DNA from: Sorex araneus
Taxonomy: Eukaryota > Chordata > Mammalia > Eulipotyphla > Soricidae
Assembly (NCBI RefSeq): GCF_027595985.1
Contig: NC_073311.1
Coordinates: 48,685,463-48,749,462, forward strand
Reading direction: 5' to 3'
DNA length: 64,000 nucleotides
Position 1 is the stretch's first letter. Each line of letters begins with the position of its first letter. The translations under genes were made by a program, and so were the position numbers. The notes beneath the pieces are model-generated. The model saw nothing but the letters and a program-made list of their open reading frames with translations, had not been told where the DNA came from and ran no database searches. This document shows, piece by piece, positions 1 to 10,500 of this stretch.

Positions 1-199
1 GCTGCAACAGCGAGTGGCACCTGCAGGGGGCAGCCGTTCCCCAGTGGTTCCTGGAGCGGTTGGGGCGGGGTGCTCCCAGGGTGGGTGGGGCGCGGCAGCA
101 ACCCCGATAGCGCCGCTTCCTCCCTAGCCAGTTCTGCGTGGTTCTGAGCTTCATTCCTGAAAGCTTAGCCTGCAGCCACCTCTCCAGTCCTCTTCATCT

Positions 200-381
200 G
201 CTGTCTTTTTTGTTTTGCTATTTTGGGCCACACCCGGCAGCGCTCAGGGCTTAGTCCAGGCTCATACACCCCGGATTCACTGCTGGCAGTGAATGGGACA
301 CCATAGGTGGTGCCGGGGATCGAACCGGGTGTGCTACCTGCAAGGCAGGTGCCCTGCCTGCGGTACCACTTCTCCATCCCG
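200..381 (-). mobile_element. Shrew SINE, old diverged copy
   Basis: As read on +: gccacacccggcagcgctca, gccggggatcgaaccgggtg and a degenerate end near ccatccc. Confidence 0.75.
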
Positions 382-661
382 GGAGTTTGGTTCTTCCTGG
401 GGTTCTTACCAGCGGTGCTCAGGGGACTGAACCATTAAGTGCCTGGGATCCAACCGGGGATCGCAGCTTGCAAAAGATGTACAGTCTTTTGAGCGCGATT
501 TCTCTGGCTCTTTAGTGTCCTTTTAATAATCCCAGTCCTTTCCTGTTTAGTAGTCATCTTCCATTGCTCAGATATAGAAGAGGGATAATGACGCCCCTGG
601 TTAAAATGTTCTCCGGGTTCACATTCTAGAATATGTTCCAAATTTAAATCTTAACTTGATA

Positions 662-806
662 CTTAAAAAAAAAAAAATTAGGGCCCACACCTGTCAGTGC
701 TGGGGGCCACCAGGGCCACTTCTAGCAGTGTGTTGTGGTTCTGAGGTGCAGGGGAGCCAGCTCCAGGCTAGCATGTGATGTACCTTAGAGTCAGCTTCCC
801 AGCCCT
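662..806 (-). mobile_element. SINE remnant, strongly diverged
   Basis: A poly-A/T start, then gggcccacacctgtcagtgc and an end resembling cttcccagccc. Confidence 0.45.
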
Positions 807-810
807 CCAG

Positions 811-965
811 GCTCTTTTTGGTTTTGTTTTTTGTTTTTGCTTCACTCGGTGGTGCTCAGGGGTCACCCATGGCAGGGCTTGGTGGTGAATCGAATGGGGT
901 GCCAGGTTTCAAATTCTGGTAGACCACATGCAAGGCAAGCACCCCACTGACTTCACTCCTCTGTA
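811..965 (-). mobile_element. SINE remnant, diverged
   Basis: A T-rich tail, then ggtggtgctcaggggtcacc and acatgcaaggcaagcaccc. Confidence 0.6.
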
Positions 966-967
966 AT

Positions 968-1250
968 CTGCTGTATCACTGTCATCCGGTTGTTCATTGA
1001 TTTGCTCGAGCAGGCTCCAGTACCGTCTCCATTCATCCTAGCCCTGAGATTTTAGCAGCCTCTCTTTACTCGCCCTTCCCAATGGTGCCGCAATGGAGGC
1101 TCTTTCAGGGTCAGGGGAATGAGACTCATCATTGTTACTGTTTCTGGCATATCGAATACACCACGGGGGGCTTGCCAGGCTCTGCTGTGCAGGTAAGATA
1201 CTCTTAGTGGCTTGTCAGCTTCTCCAAGAGGGAGAACTAGGCTGTAAGAG
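968..1250 (-). mobile_element. Shrew SINE, long-form body
   Basis: It contains ctgtatcactgtcatccgg, gctcgagcaggctccagta, gttactgtttctggcatatc and gcttgccaggctctgctgtg. This is the middle section of the long SINE subfamily, seen in + orientation at 18207. Confidence 0.75.
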
Positions 1251-2047
1251 GTCTTCTGGGAGCTTTGTTTTATAGTTTCTGGATCTTAGCCATTGATGGG
1301 ATTACATGGGGGGAGGGGGGCAGTTTGTGGGTATAGCTGGCTAGCTACTGGAAAATGGGGGATCTGGGTGGAGGAGGCCCAGTCCCGATCTGAGCAGGCT
1401 TGGATATCTCAGCCCCAGGTCCTGCACACCTGGGTTCCTCTGCCTGTTCTTTTTGCTACAGGATAACATAAGGTACAAAGTAGGAACCTGATGCTTAGTT
1501 ATTAATGACGATCACGATGTGGACAAGTACTGCCACCTACTGGGTGAAACTTTATTCAACTCATGATTTTCAAGACTATCACAGGAACGGAACCTGATGG
1601 TACTCTCTCTCCCCCACCAACCTTAGGTTATCTGCCTTGTCAGAACTGCCATGATGGCCAACACTCCACAGAGTCCTCGATCACTCCTGCTCTCTTGGTT
1701 CTCAATAGCTCTGGCCTGACCCCTCCCCCCCCAGCTGGTTTGTTAAGATGTGACTTCTGCGGCATAGATCATAAAAGACATCCTGGCATCTATGAGGATT
1801 TTCCTCGGAATCACTTGCTCCCAGCAGAGTTCCATGCCACGCATGGGAACTAGGTCCATATGAATAAGGGAGGATGTGTGCGTGTGTCCTGTCATCTGCT
1901 GAGTGAAGGAAGCTTTTGGAAGCTGATCCTTGAGCGTGAGTCCAGTTTGGATAGCTTCAGCAGAGACCTACGTTGTTGTCTGTGATCTGAGCCAGACAGG
2001 ACCACCCAGCAGAGCAATCATCAAATCCCGGACCCTGTGGAACAACA

Positions 2048-2425
2048 CTTTTTTTTTTAATTGAATCACCATCAGCCTTACAAAGCTTTCATGAGTTTCA
2101 GTCATACAATGATGGAACACGAGTGTATATTTTCCACCACCAATGTCCCCAGTATCCGCCACCCCCCCCCACTTCCCAACCCTCCCCCTGCCTCTATGGC
2201 AGACTTTCCTCTCTCTCTGCTTTTTGGCATTATGGTTTGCAATATAGATAGAGAGGCTGTCACATTTGGTTTATCTGTTTTCAGCACACATCTTCCATCC
2301 CTAGTGATCCCTCCAACTATCCACTTAGTGATCCCTTTTCTATCCCAGGTGCCTTCTCCCCCAGCTCATGAGGCAGGCTTCCTGGCCCCGGGGGCAATAA
2401 TGTTGTCGTAAGCGGCTAAACTCTG
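2048..2425 (-). mobile_element. L1-type 3' end fragment
   Basis: Read on the - strand it ends ggtgattcaattaaaaaaaa. It carries internal words shared with other copies here: tggtggtggaaaatatacac, gccatagaggcaggg and a G-rich polypurine patch. A G-rich patch before a poly-A end is typical of L1 3'UTRs. No reverse-transcriptase sequence is attached. Confidence 0.6.
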
Positions 2426-2598
2426 GGGTGCATGGGATGCAGCAATGCCTTACTAAGGTGCTCTCGGATCGCTCCCATTTCCATCATCGCTCCCATTTCC
2501 ATCGAAAGCAGCTTTAAGGGGCACGACAGGACGCCCAGGAGGAAATGGGGAGGAGAGTGGGAGTTCAAAGGGCGAACCGGACTTCGGGGACACGGACT

Positions 2599-2775
2599 CT
2601 TTTTTTTTTTTCTTTTTGGGTCACACCCGGCAATGCACAGGGGTTACCTCCTGGCTTTGCACTCAGGAGTTACTCCTGGCGGTGCTCAGGGGACCATATG
2701 GGATGCTGGGAATCGAAGCCCGGCCGGCCGCGTGCAAGGCAAACGCCCTACCCGCTGTGCTATTGCTCCAACCCC
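2599..2775 (-). mobile_element. Shrew SINE, first of a tandem pair
   Basis: Full short-form copy from a poly-T tail to gctattgctccaacccc. A second SINE is inserted right after it. Confidence 0.9.
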
Positions 2776-2787
2776 AAGCAGGAACTC

Positions 2788-2970
2788 TTTTTTTTTTTTT
2801 TTTTTTGCTTTTTGGGTCACACCCAGCGATGCACAGGGGTCACTCCTGGCTCTGCACTCAGGAATTACTCCTGGCGATGCTCAGGGGACCATATGGGATG
2901 CTGGGAGTCGAACCCGGGTTGGCCGCGTGCAAGGCAAACGCCCTACCCGCTGTGCTATTGCTCCAGCCCC
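2788..2970 (-). mobile_element. Shrew SINE with target-site duplication
   Basis: Flanked by aagcaggaactc at 2776-2787 and 2971-2982. It abuts the FBXO7 CpG island. The intact duplication indicates a fairly young insertion. Confidence 0.95.
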
Positions 2971-3074
2971 AAGCAGGAACTCTTAAGCACCAACTGTTTG
3001 CAGGCAGGCGGCGGGGCAAACCGGGCGCAACGGGGCGCCAGCGGCCCGCGACGGCTCGGGGCGGGCGCGGCGCC

Positions 3075-3085
3075 TGCGCATGCGT
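3075..3085. promoter_or_regulatory. NRF1-like binding site
   Basis: The sequence tgcgcatgcgt matches the NRF1 palindrome (core GCGCATGCGC) except at its edge. It lies about 135 bases upstream of the FBXO7 ATG, in the likely core promoter. NRF1 sites are common in CpG-island promoters of mitochondrial genes. Occupancy is inferred. Confidence 0.55.
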
Positions 3086-3218
3086 CCCAGGCGGCACAGC
3101 CGCGCGCCGAGTCCTCGAGCGCGAGTCCCGCGGCGTCGGCGCCGACCCCGACCTCCCGCCGACGGGGGGGAGCCCCAGGGGGCGCTCTCGGGAGCGGGGT
3201 GGAGCGTCCGGCGCCGCC

Positions 3219-3340
3219 ATGAGGCTGCGGGTTCGGCTCCAGAAGCGGACCGGGCCGCTGGAGCTGCCCGAGGCGGAGCCGACGCTGGGGCAGCTGCGCG
3301 CGCGGCTGAGCGGGGCCCTGCTGCCCAGCTGGGGCTTCAG
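3219..3340 (+). CDS. FBXO7: FBXO7 exon 1 (coding part)
   Basis: It encodes residues 1-40 plus two bases of codon 41, beginning [15 protein letters not shown] and ending SWGF. It forms the first strands of the ubiquitin-like domain. The donor is AG|GTGAGG. Composition is extremely GC-rich. The segment after residue 28 ([14 protein letters not shown]) departs most from the human version, as expected for a CpG-rich exon in a fast-evolving lineage. Confidence 0.95.
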
Positions 3341-3865
3341 GTGAGGCGGCGGCGGCGCGGCGGGCGCGCCCGGCGGTCACGTGAGCGGGGTGGCGGCCCC
3401 GCGGCCCGCGGGACTGTGACGTGAGCCAGGGGGCGGCGAGGGGCCGCCGCTGGCCGGGGGCGGGGGCCGGCTCGCGGAGACCATGGCCCGGCGTCCCGGG
3501 GACCCCGTTCCCCTGCAGGGTGAGCCGTCGCTGCCGTCCCCCCCCCCCCACCGGCCCCTTCCCGCCCCCAGGCACGGGACGTCAGACCCGAGTGGGGGTG
3601 ACGCCGGCCAGGGTCCTGGCGACGGAAGCGGGGTGTGAGTGTGTGTGAGTGTGAGTGAAGCCTCCCGTCCCCGGCCGCCCGGTCGGGAAAGTTCTAGAAG
3701 AGAGTTAGGACTTGGGACGGAGTCGGAAGAGGGGTGTGTGTGTGTGTGTGTGTGTCCACCTGCATATTGCCATATTGCCGTGATGGGACCTCGAGAGGGT
3801 GTGTGTGTGTCTGTGTGTGTGCGCGGCCACCTGCATATTGCCGTGACGGGACCTCGACCCGGAAG

Positions 3866-3920
<55 letters not shown>

Positions 3921-3961
3921 CCACCTTCTTATTGCCGTGACGGGACCTCGACCCGGAAAAG

Positions 3962-4017
<56 letters not shown>

Positions 4018-4299
4018 CCCCGGCCACCTGCATATTGCCGTGACGGGACCTCGACCCGAGTGGGGGGTGACGCCTGGCCAGGGTCCTGGCGATGGAAGGG
4101 GTGTATGTGGGGGTGTGTGTAAAGCCCCCCTCGCCCTCCCCTCCTGCCCGCCTATTGCCGTCACCAAATTGGGAAAGTTCTAGAAGGGAGTTAGGAGTTG
4201 GGACGTAAAACCCGAGTGGGGGTGGGGGTGGGGGACACACGCTGAGCCAGTGTCTTGGCGACGGAAGGGGTGTGTGTGTGGAAGGAAGGGGTGCGACGG

Positions 4300-4344
<45 letters not shown>

Positions 4345-4511
4345 AAGCTCCCCGTCAGCCTCGTATTGCTGTCACCCAGTTGGAAACTTCTAGAAGGGAT
4401 TTAGGTGCTGGGACATCAAACCCGAGTGGGGTGACCCCAAGCCCGGGACTTGACGGAAGGGGTGCGAGTGTGTGTGTGTGTGTGTCTGTGTGTGCGGAAG
4501 GGATGCGATGG

Positions 4512-4553
<42 letters not shown>

Positions 4554-7500
4554 AAGGGAGTTAGGACTTGGGACGTCGATCGTGGTGGGGGGTGGGTGGG
4601 GGTTGATCCCAAGTCTGGGTCTTGGCGACGGAAGGGGTGCGTGCGTGCGTGTGTGTGTGTGTGTGCGTGCGTGCGTGTTAAGTGTAAGCTCCCCGTTCTT
4701 GGCTGCTTGCGTATTGCCGTGACCCCGCTGGGAAAGTTCTAGAAGGGAGTTAGGAGTTGGGCCCACCACCGGCGGCCACCCGTGCGCGCCACCGCCGCGA
4801 GGCTGAGGTCAACTCTGCCGGGTGTTGGGGTGACGGCTGCGGCGCGGGGAATGCTGGGCGCAGGCGCTGCAGGGATTTTTGCCATGTCCGAGTGGGGCGT
4901 TGGGGCGGGGGCTCTTCTAATCATTGAATAATCCCCCCCGGGTGAGATGTTGCTCCCTTGCACCTTTTGGAGGGGAACATTGGCCTCAGTGATGACCCCG
5001 GAGAGCTGGCGTTTTGGGGGGCCTGGGGGGAAGGGAGGCGGGGGAAAGGGAGTGTCAGGTGCCGCCCTTGTGGCCACTTTAGCTCCCTGCAGGGTATTTT
5101 CGGGGTTTGGGGGTAGCGGGGTTCCCAAGGGGGCCGCGATGCTCTTCAAATACCGAGCCAGCAGATTTGGGAGACTCTTTTTCAGGAGACAGCGAGGATA
5201 AAAATTTATGTATCAAGCACTTCAGTTGTTGAAGCCTTTCAGAAACTTGCATTCAATTTTTAGGGAATTCAGCAAAAGGACCTCTGTCCTGTGAACTTTT
5301 GATTCTCTCGTGTTCTATATGAAGCCGGTGTTTTTTTTTTTTTTTAAATACTCCAACCCCCTTTACAAATTAAAACAAAACAAAACAATGAGATCTTGAT
5401 CTAACTCCTTTTAAAGATTCTAGGACTGCTATTTCTTGGTGTAAAACCTTAAGTGTTTTTTTATGCTTGTTTGTTTGTTGGCCTAGTCATGCCCTACCAT
5501 AAATTTCGAAAATTAAAATTAGATCCTCAAAACAAAAAAGTAAAATGGTTTTGCTTGGAGAAATATTAAGGGGGGGAGGGAAAAGAGAGAGATAGAGGAG
5601 AAGAAAGAGAGAGAGACACACACATTTTTGAGGGTGATCAGGACCTTTTCCAGAGGAGGGGAACCCAACTATTTGCTCTGATGTTGAGATGCCCAGGATT
5701 TCCAGGGTGCAGAATGTGCTGGAAATGAGTTCGTCTTCTGAAGGTGTTCTCAGTGTTGGGTTTTGTATGGAAAATGAAATAACGGACATACTTTTCATTA
5801 GACAGGCTAGTCTTCAAAGGATGGGAAGCTCAGACTGTTTACCTAAGAGCCCATAGTTTCTCTTTGAGGCTTGTTTTTGCAGTTGAGGCTGGTTAAACTG
5901 ACAGGAATGTTACTTTCGCCTTTGAAGAGGGAAACATGCTCTACTGAGAGTATAATGTATAGTTGTTAAGTTAGTCTTTGTGGCTTTGTTACTTTAAAGT
6001 GTCTTTACTGAGCAGGTGGATCGGAACAGCCACAGCTCTTTGGAAGGCCCAGATTTCCAAGGTGGCATTTCTTTATGAACTTGAAGTGTCCGTTCCCCCC
6101 CTCTTCAGAGTTTCAGAAAACAGTCATTAAAAAAAAAAAAATCCTTCTCATAGAAAGCCCACAAGAAGCTTTAGAAATAACTCCCCCTTTTTTAAAGGGG
6201 TATAACTACTGACTTTGTTTTTATGTTTTGTTTCAATTAAGAAGGCACTTAAATCTCCTCTGCATTCTACAAATAGATATATGAGTGGATTTTATTATAC
6301 TGTTATAAAAAATGATACATAAGTGTAGTTCATTGGAGATTTTTTTTTTTTTTGCCAGTGTTGGGTGGTGGTTTTCTGGGATGCTGCAGAATTTCAACAT
6401 TTTATTTATTCATAGCATCTGGAAAATTAAAGCATAACTTCTAATTTTCTAATAAGAAGTAGTAATTTCTCTACCAAAGAAGGTTTAATTGATAAGAAAA
6501 ATAATGTATGCAACATTTTAAGAAAGTAAACAAAATATAATTTTCAAAGGATGTGGCTAACATCTCAAAAAAGCTGATGAAGTCAGCATTGCTGAGTGTG
6601 TCATGTAAAAGTTTTCTCTTGTAGTTGTTTGTTAATTACTCTACTGCTTTTTGACGAAATGATGATTCTCCCAAAGTCATTTAGGAGAATCACCACCCAA
6701 GATCTATGGGGTAGAAAAGCTCATTGCTTTAGATTCACTTGAGCTCTTGGCTTGTATAGCAGGATTGGTTTTGAATTTGTGCTTTTTTCCATTAGAAGGT
6801 ATCATAACTGTTCTCAGTTAACAAGTGTGAATTTGTTCTTATCAGTAGGAGGGATGAATTGTATACTCAGGCACCTCCATGCATTTGTCTAACTGATGAT
6901 GAAGGCTCATTTGGAACTTGGGTCAGTGTTGCAGAGTAAACACAGACTTACTGTCCTATAAGGACATTGGATAGTAGCCCTGATTTCTGTTTCATTTTGA
7001 AACTCTCAGTTAAGGTTTATTAGGTACATTTTCCACAGATACTTTTTGTCAATGACTGGAGATACAGTTTTGAATTCAGTAGACAAAAATACCTGAGGTG
7101 GAATTTTTTTTTTAAATTGTTTTTGCTTTTGTGCCAACCTGGTGTTGTTCAGGAGCTATTTCGGGCCCACATGGGGTTGGTTGCCCAGGATTTGAACCAG
7201 GGTAGGCTGCGTGCAAAGAAAGTGCCTTAATTTCTATACAATCTCAAGAGTACCTGGGTTTATGAACCTTGGTTTGTTGGGCCTGGGAAGAGAGACAGTA
7301 CAACATCAGATGTGTTGGGAGAGAGCTTGCCTTGCTGGTGGACCACCAGGGTTTGACCACTTTTCCCTATATGCCCCCCCTGAGCACTGCCAGGACTGAT
7401 CCCTCAGTACAGAGCCAGCAGGAAACCCTGAACATGGCTGGGTTTGGCCCTCAAACCCAAAACAAAACATGAGAATGGAATAAAGCAGTAGAGCAGTGGC

Positions 7501-10500
7501 TGGAGACCACTGATCTAGACAATAGCAAGTGAGGGGACAGGTGGTACAGTACAAACAACTTCACAGAGCTCAGATGTCAGGGTTGCAGGACAAGTTAGAG
7601 TCTGTTCTGAGTTCAAATAAATCACCGGGGGATTTTCAGCAAAGGAATGATTTTTTAAAAAATTTTATTGAATCACTGTGAGATAGTTACAAGCATTCAT
7701 GTTTGGGTTACAATCTCACAATGATCAAACACCCATCCCTCCACCAGTGCACATTCTCTACCACCAATATCCCAGGTATACCCCCCCTTTCCCACCCTCC
7801 CCCTGCCTCCATGGCAGACAATATTCCCCATACTTTCTCTCTACTTGGGCATTATGGCTTGCAACACAGACACTGAGAGATCATCATGTTTGGTTCATTA
7901 TCAGTAGATAAACACACATCTCTCATCCCGACTGATTCCTCCAGCCATCATTTTCTTAGTGATCCCTTCTCTATCCCATCTGCCTTCTCTCCTCCGCTCA
8001 TGAAGCAGGCTTCCAGCTATGGGGCAGTCCTCCTGGCCCTGTATCTACTGTTCTTGGGTGTCAGCAGAGGAATAATTTGTCATAGAATTTACATTTCGAA
8101 AAGAGTTGTTGAATCTGTTACTGCCTTAAAATGGATGCATTGTTTTCTATAATACTAAAGGGAAAAAAATGCTGTTTGACTGACGTACCATTGGTAGAAT
8201 TGATATTTTAAAAAGATTTGTTGAATGTGTTACTGCTGTAAGATGATGCATAGTTTTCTATAATACTAAAGAGAAAAATGCTATTTGACTGATATATGCT
8301 TTGGATTTTAATGAGCATTTCTGTTTCAAAGATGTCAAAATACAATGGGATGTGTATTTTAGAACTGTTGAAAGTGTATCTTAAAACTGTGGAAAGTATG
8401 AATTAATTGTAGGGAATTACTGTGTCCAGAATTTTGGCCATTAGAAATCTATAATCTATGCATTTGATGATGAATAATTTTGAAGGTCTCCCCTAAAGAG
8501 CTGTTTTTTTTGTTCTCATGGATATGTTCTCTGGGGCTTGTGTCATGTGCCTTATCTGTGTTCCAAATGTATTATTGAGGGAAATGGAGATAGGTAGCTC
8601 TTACTATCCTTATCCGTCTTTCTTGGCAGTTCCGATGCCCGGTTTGCAATTACATTGAACAACAAGGATGCCCTCACTGGAGATGAAGAGACCCTGGCTT
8701 CATATGGGATTGTTTCTGGGGACTTGATATGTTTGATTCTTGAAGATGCCATTCCTGCACCTAATTTACCTTCATCCACAGATTCAGAGCATTCCTCACT
8801 CCAGAATAATGACCAACCCTCTCTGGCCGCCAGCTCCCATCAGTCCAGCACACAGAACGAAGAGCTGAGTGGTTCAGTGCAGGAAACGGCAGCCCAGGCC
8901 GATGTCAGGAGTGATGACAGCATGGTAAGTGGTGAGGATCACAGCAGGAAAGGGGGTTCTTGTTGGGGTTCCTTCATATCCACCACGATTCTGTAGCACT
9001 TAGGATGTGCGTCAGTAGACTGCACTTTATATTCATCTCGATTTATGTGCGTCAGTAGACTGCACTTTATATTCACCTAGAATTAAACACATTTTAAAAA
9101 ATTAGTTTCACCTTTTTGGGGCCTTTACAGTTGTGTTCCAGAGCCTGTGGGTATCTCCAGCCAATATCAATAGGCTGGTGATACAGGCCTGGCCCATGGT
9201 CAGGGTAAGTGCCCAGGTTTCTGTTACTTTGCACTGAGCTGTCTCCATAGCTTTTAAATTTTTTGTTTTTTCTTTAAAAAAAATTTTTTTAATATTTTTG
9301 TTGGATCACCATTAGGTATACAGTTACAAACTTGTTCATGATTGAGTTTCAGTCATACGACGCTCCAGCAACCATCCCTTTATCAGTACACATTTGCTGC
9401 CAAAATTTTTGTTCCTTGTTTTAAAAACTGCTAACTTGTCTGGAGCAGTAATTAGTAGACTTTCTGAAGAGCCTGTTTCCCAGTCACTCCTTGCTTTCTG
9501 TAGTTGCCACTGTTGTCAGGATTCCCAGCTTTGCTTCTTTAGGCTATACCTTTGTTAGCTTTGTTCCATCTATTAAGGCTGTTATCTAGCTATTTCCAGA
9601 TGATCTGCAGGATATTTATTTGCACTTTTTTAAAGAAAACTTTCACCTCAGATTGTGTGGGCCAATATAAAATTTGAAGATAGGTGTAATTGCTGTTCCT
9701 CCTTTGCTTGCCTTGCACTCTGCAGGAAAGTTCAATCCCTGGCATCCCAAATGGTCCCCCCAAGCACCGGCAGGACTGATTCCTGTGTGCAGAGCCAGGA
9801 ATAAGCCCTGAGCACTGCCAGATGTCACCCCATAAACAAAAAACAATAACCTAAAGAACTCCCAATTTGTCCAATAAGATGAAATTTTCACAGTATCAGA
9901 TGGCAATTGCTAGCTACTTTTGGAAAAATTTTGAGAAATATTTGTTGTCTTAGGCATTCCAGTTCTGAAAGCTTGTTTTGTATTGAGATCTGTTTAGGAT
10001 GACTAAAATCTTATTGTGGCAAATTCTTGAAACAGTTCAAATACTTGAAACAATTTCTTTTTGCTTTGCTAACTAAGTGTGGTATGCAGCATTAAGGGGA
10101 AATTAGTGGGGTAAAATTTGAATCGATAGGAAAATTTTTCTCTTGTCCTTATGTATAAATTACTTTTATTAGTTCATTGTAGTTGGGACTTCATTTAGTA
10201 TTTGTTGAGTCTATAGTGGCAGATACAAATAGCATTTATTTAGAGATATGATCCAGAGCATTTTTTAAAATGTTTGCGTGTATGCAGACTGATAACTGCT
10301 CTTGTCTTATCAGGAGGGCTCAGAGGATGTCCTCATGAAGTTGGGAGTAAGAGTTGGCAAACAGCGGAGGTTGATTCTGATAGCTCCGGCCCATATCATG
10401 GTTAGGGGAACTCTTTAAAATAGTTTTTCCATTTATTCTCTCCCACACAGTTGTCAGTAAATAATAAAAGGCCAAAGTTAGACATAATAGATACGTAAGA

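Larger units (their letters stand above)
1..2990. other. Upstream flank of FBXO7, no gene recognised
   Basis: No coding exon is recognisable. The stretch holds diverged SINE copies, one long-form SINE body, an L1-type 3' end and two adjacent young SINEs that stop right at the CpG island. Bases about 1250-2040 are mostly unique sequence with no feature I can name. Open frames over the SINEs are chance frames through repeats. Confidence 0.7.
2990..3640 (+). promoter_or_regulatory. CpG-island promoter of FBXO7
   Basis: The stretch is very GC-rich with dense CpG, in sharp contrast to the AT-rich intron that follows. It surrounds FBXO7 exon 1 and no TATA box is evident upstream of the ATG, as expected for a broad housekeeping promoter. 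It contains an NRF1-type palindrome at 3075-3085, an E-box GTCACGTGAG at 3376-3385 and a CRE-like TGACGTGAG at 3417-3425. The transcription start cannot be fixed from sequence alone. The distal edge merges into the intron 1 minisatellite. Confidence 0.8.

Noticed and set aside
2545-3575. Several 110-240-codon frames over the FBXO7 promoter
   Set aside because: They join SINE translation to CpG-island translation. Only the 40-residue MRLRVRL... segment from 3219 is supported by homology and by its donor site.
3639-4742. Cys-Val or His-Thr repeat proteins in intron 1
   Set aside because: Translations of the GT arrays; intronic and without coding support.
3580-4775. CRISPR-like array (regular repeats with variable spacers)
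   Set aside because: The variable parts are GT arrays, spacing is irregular, and the context is a vertebrate intron.
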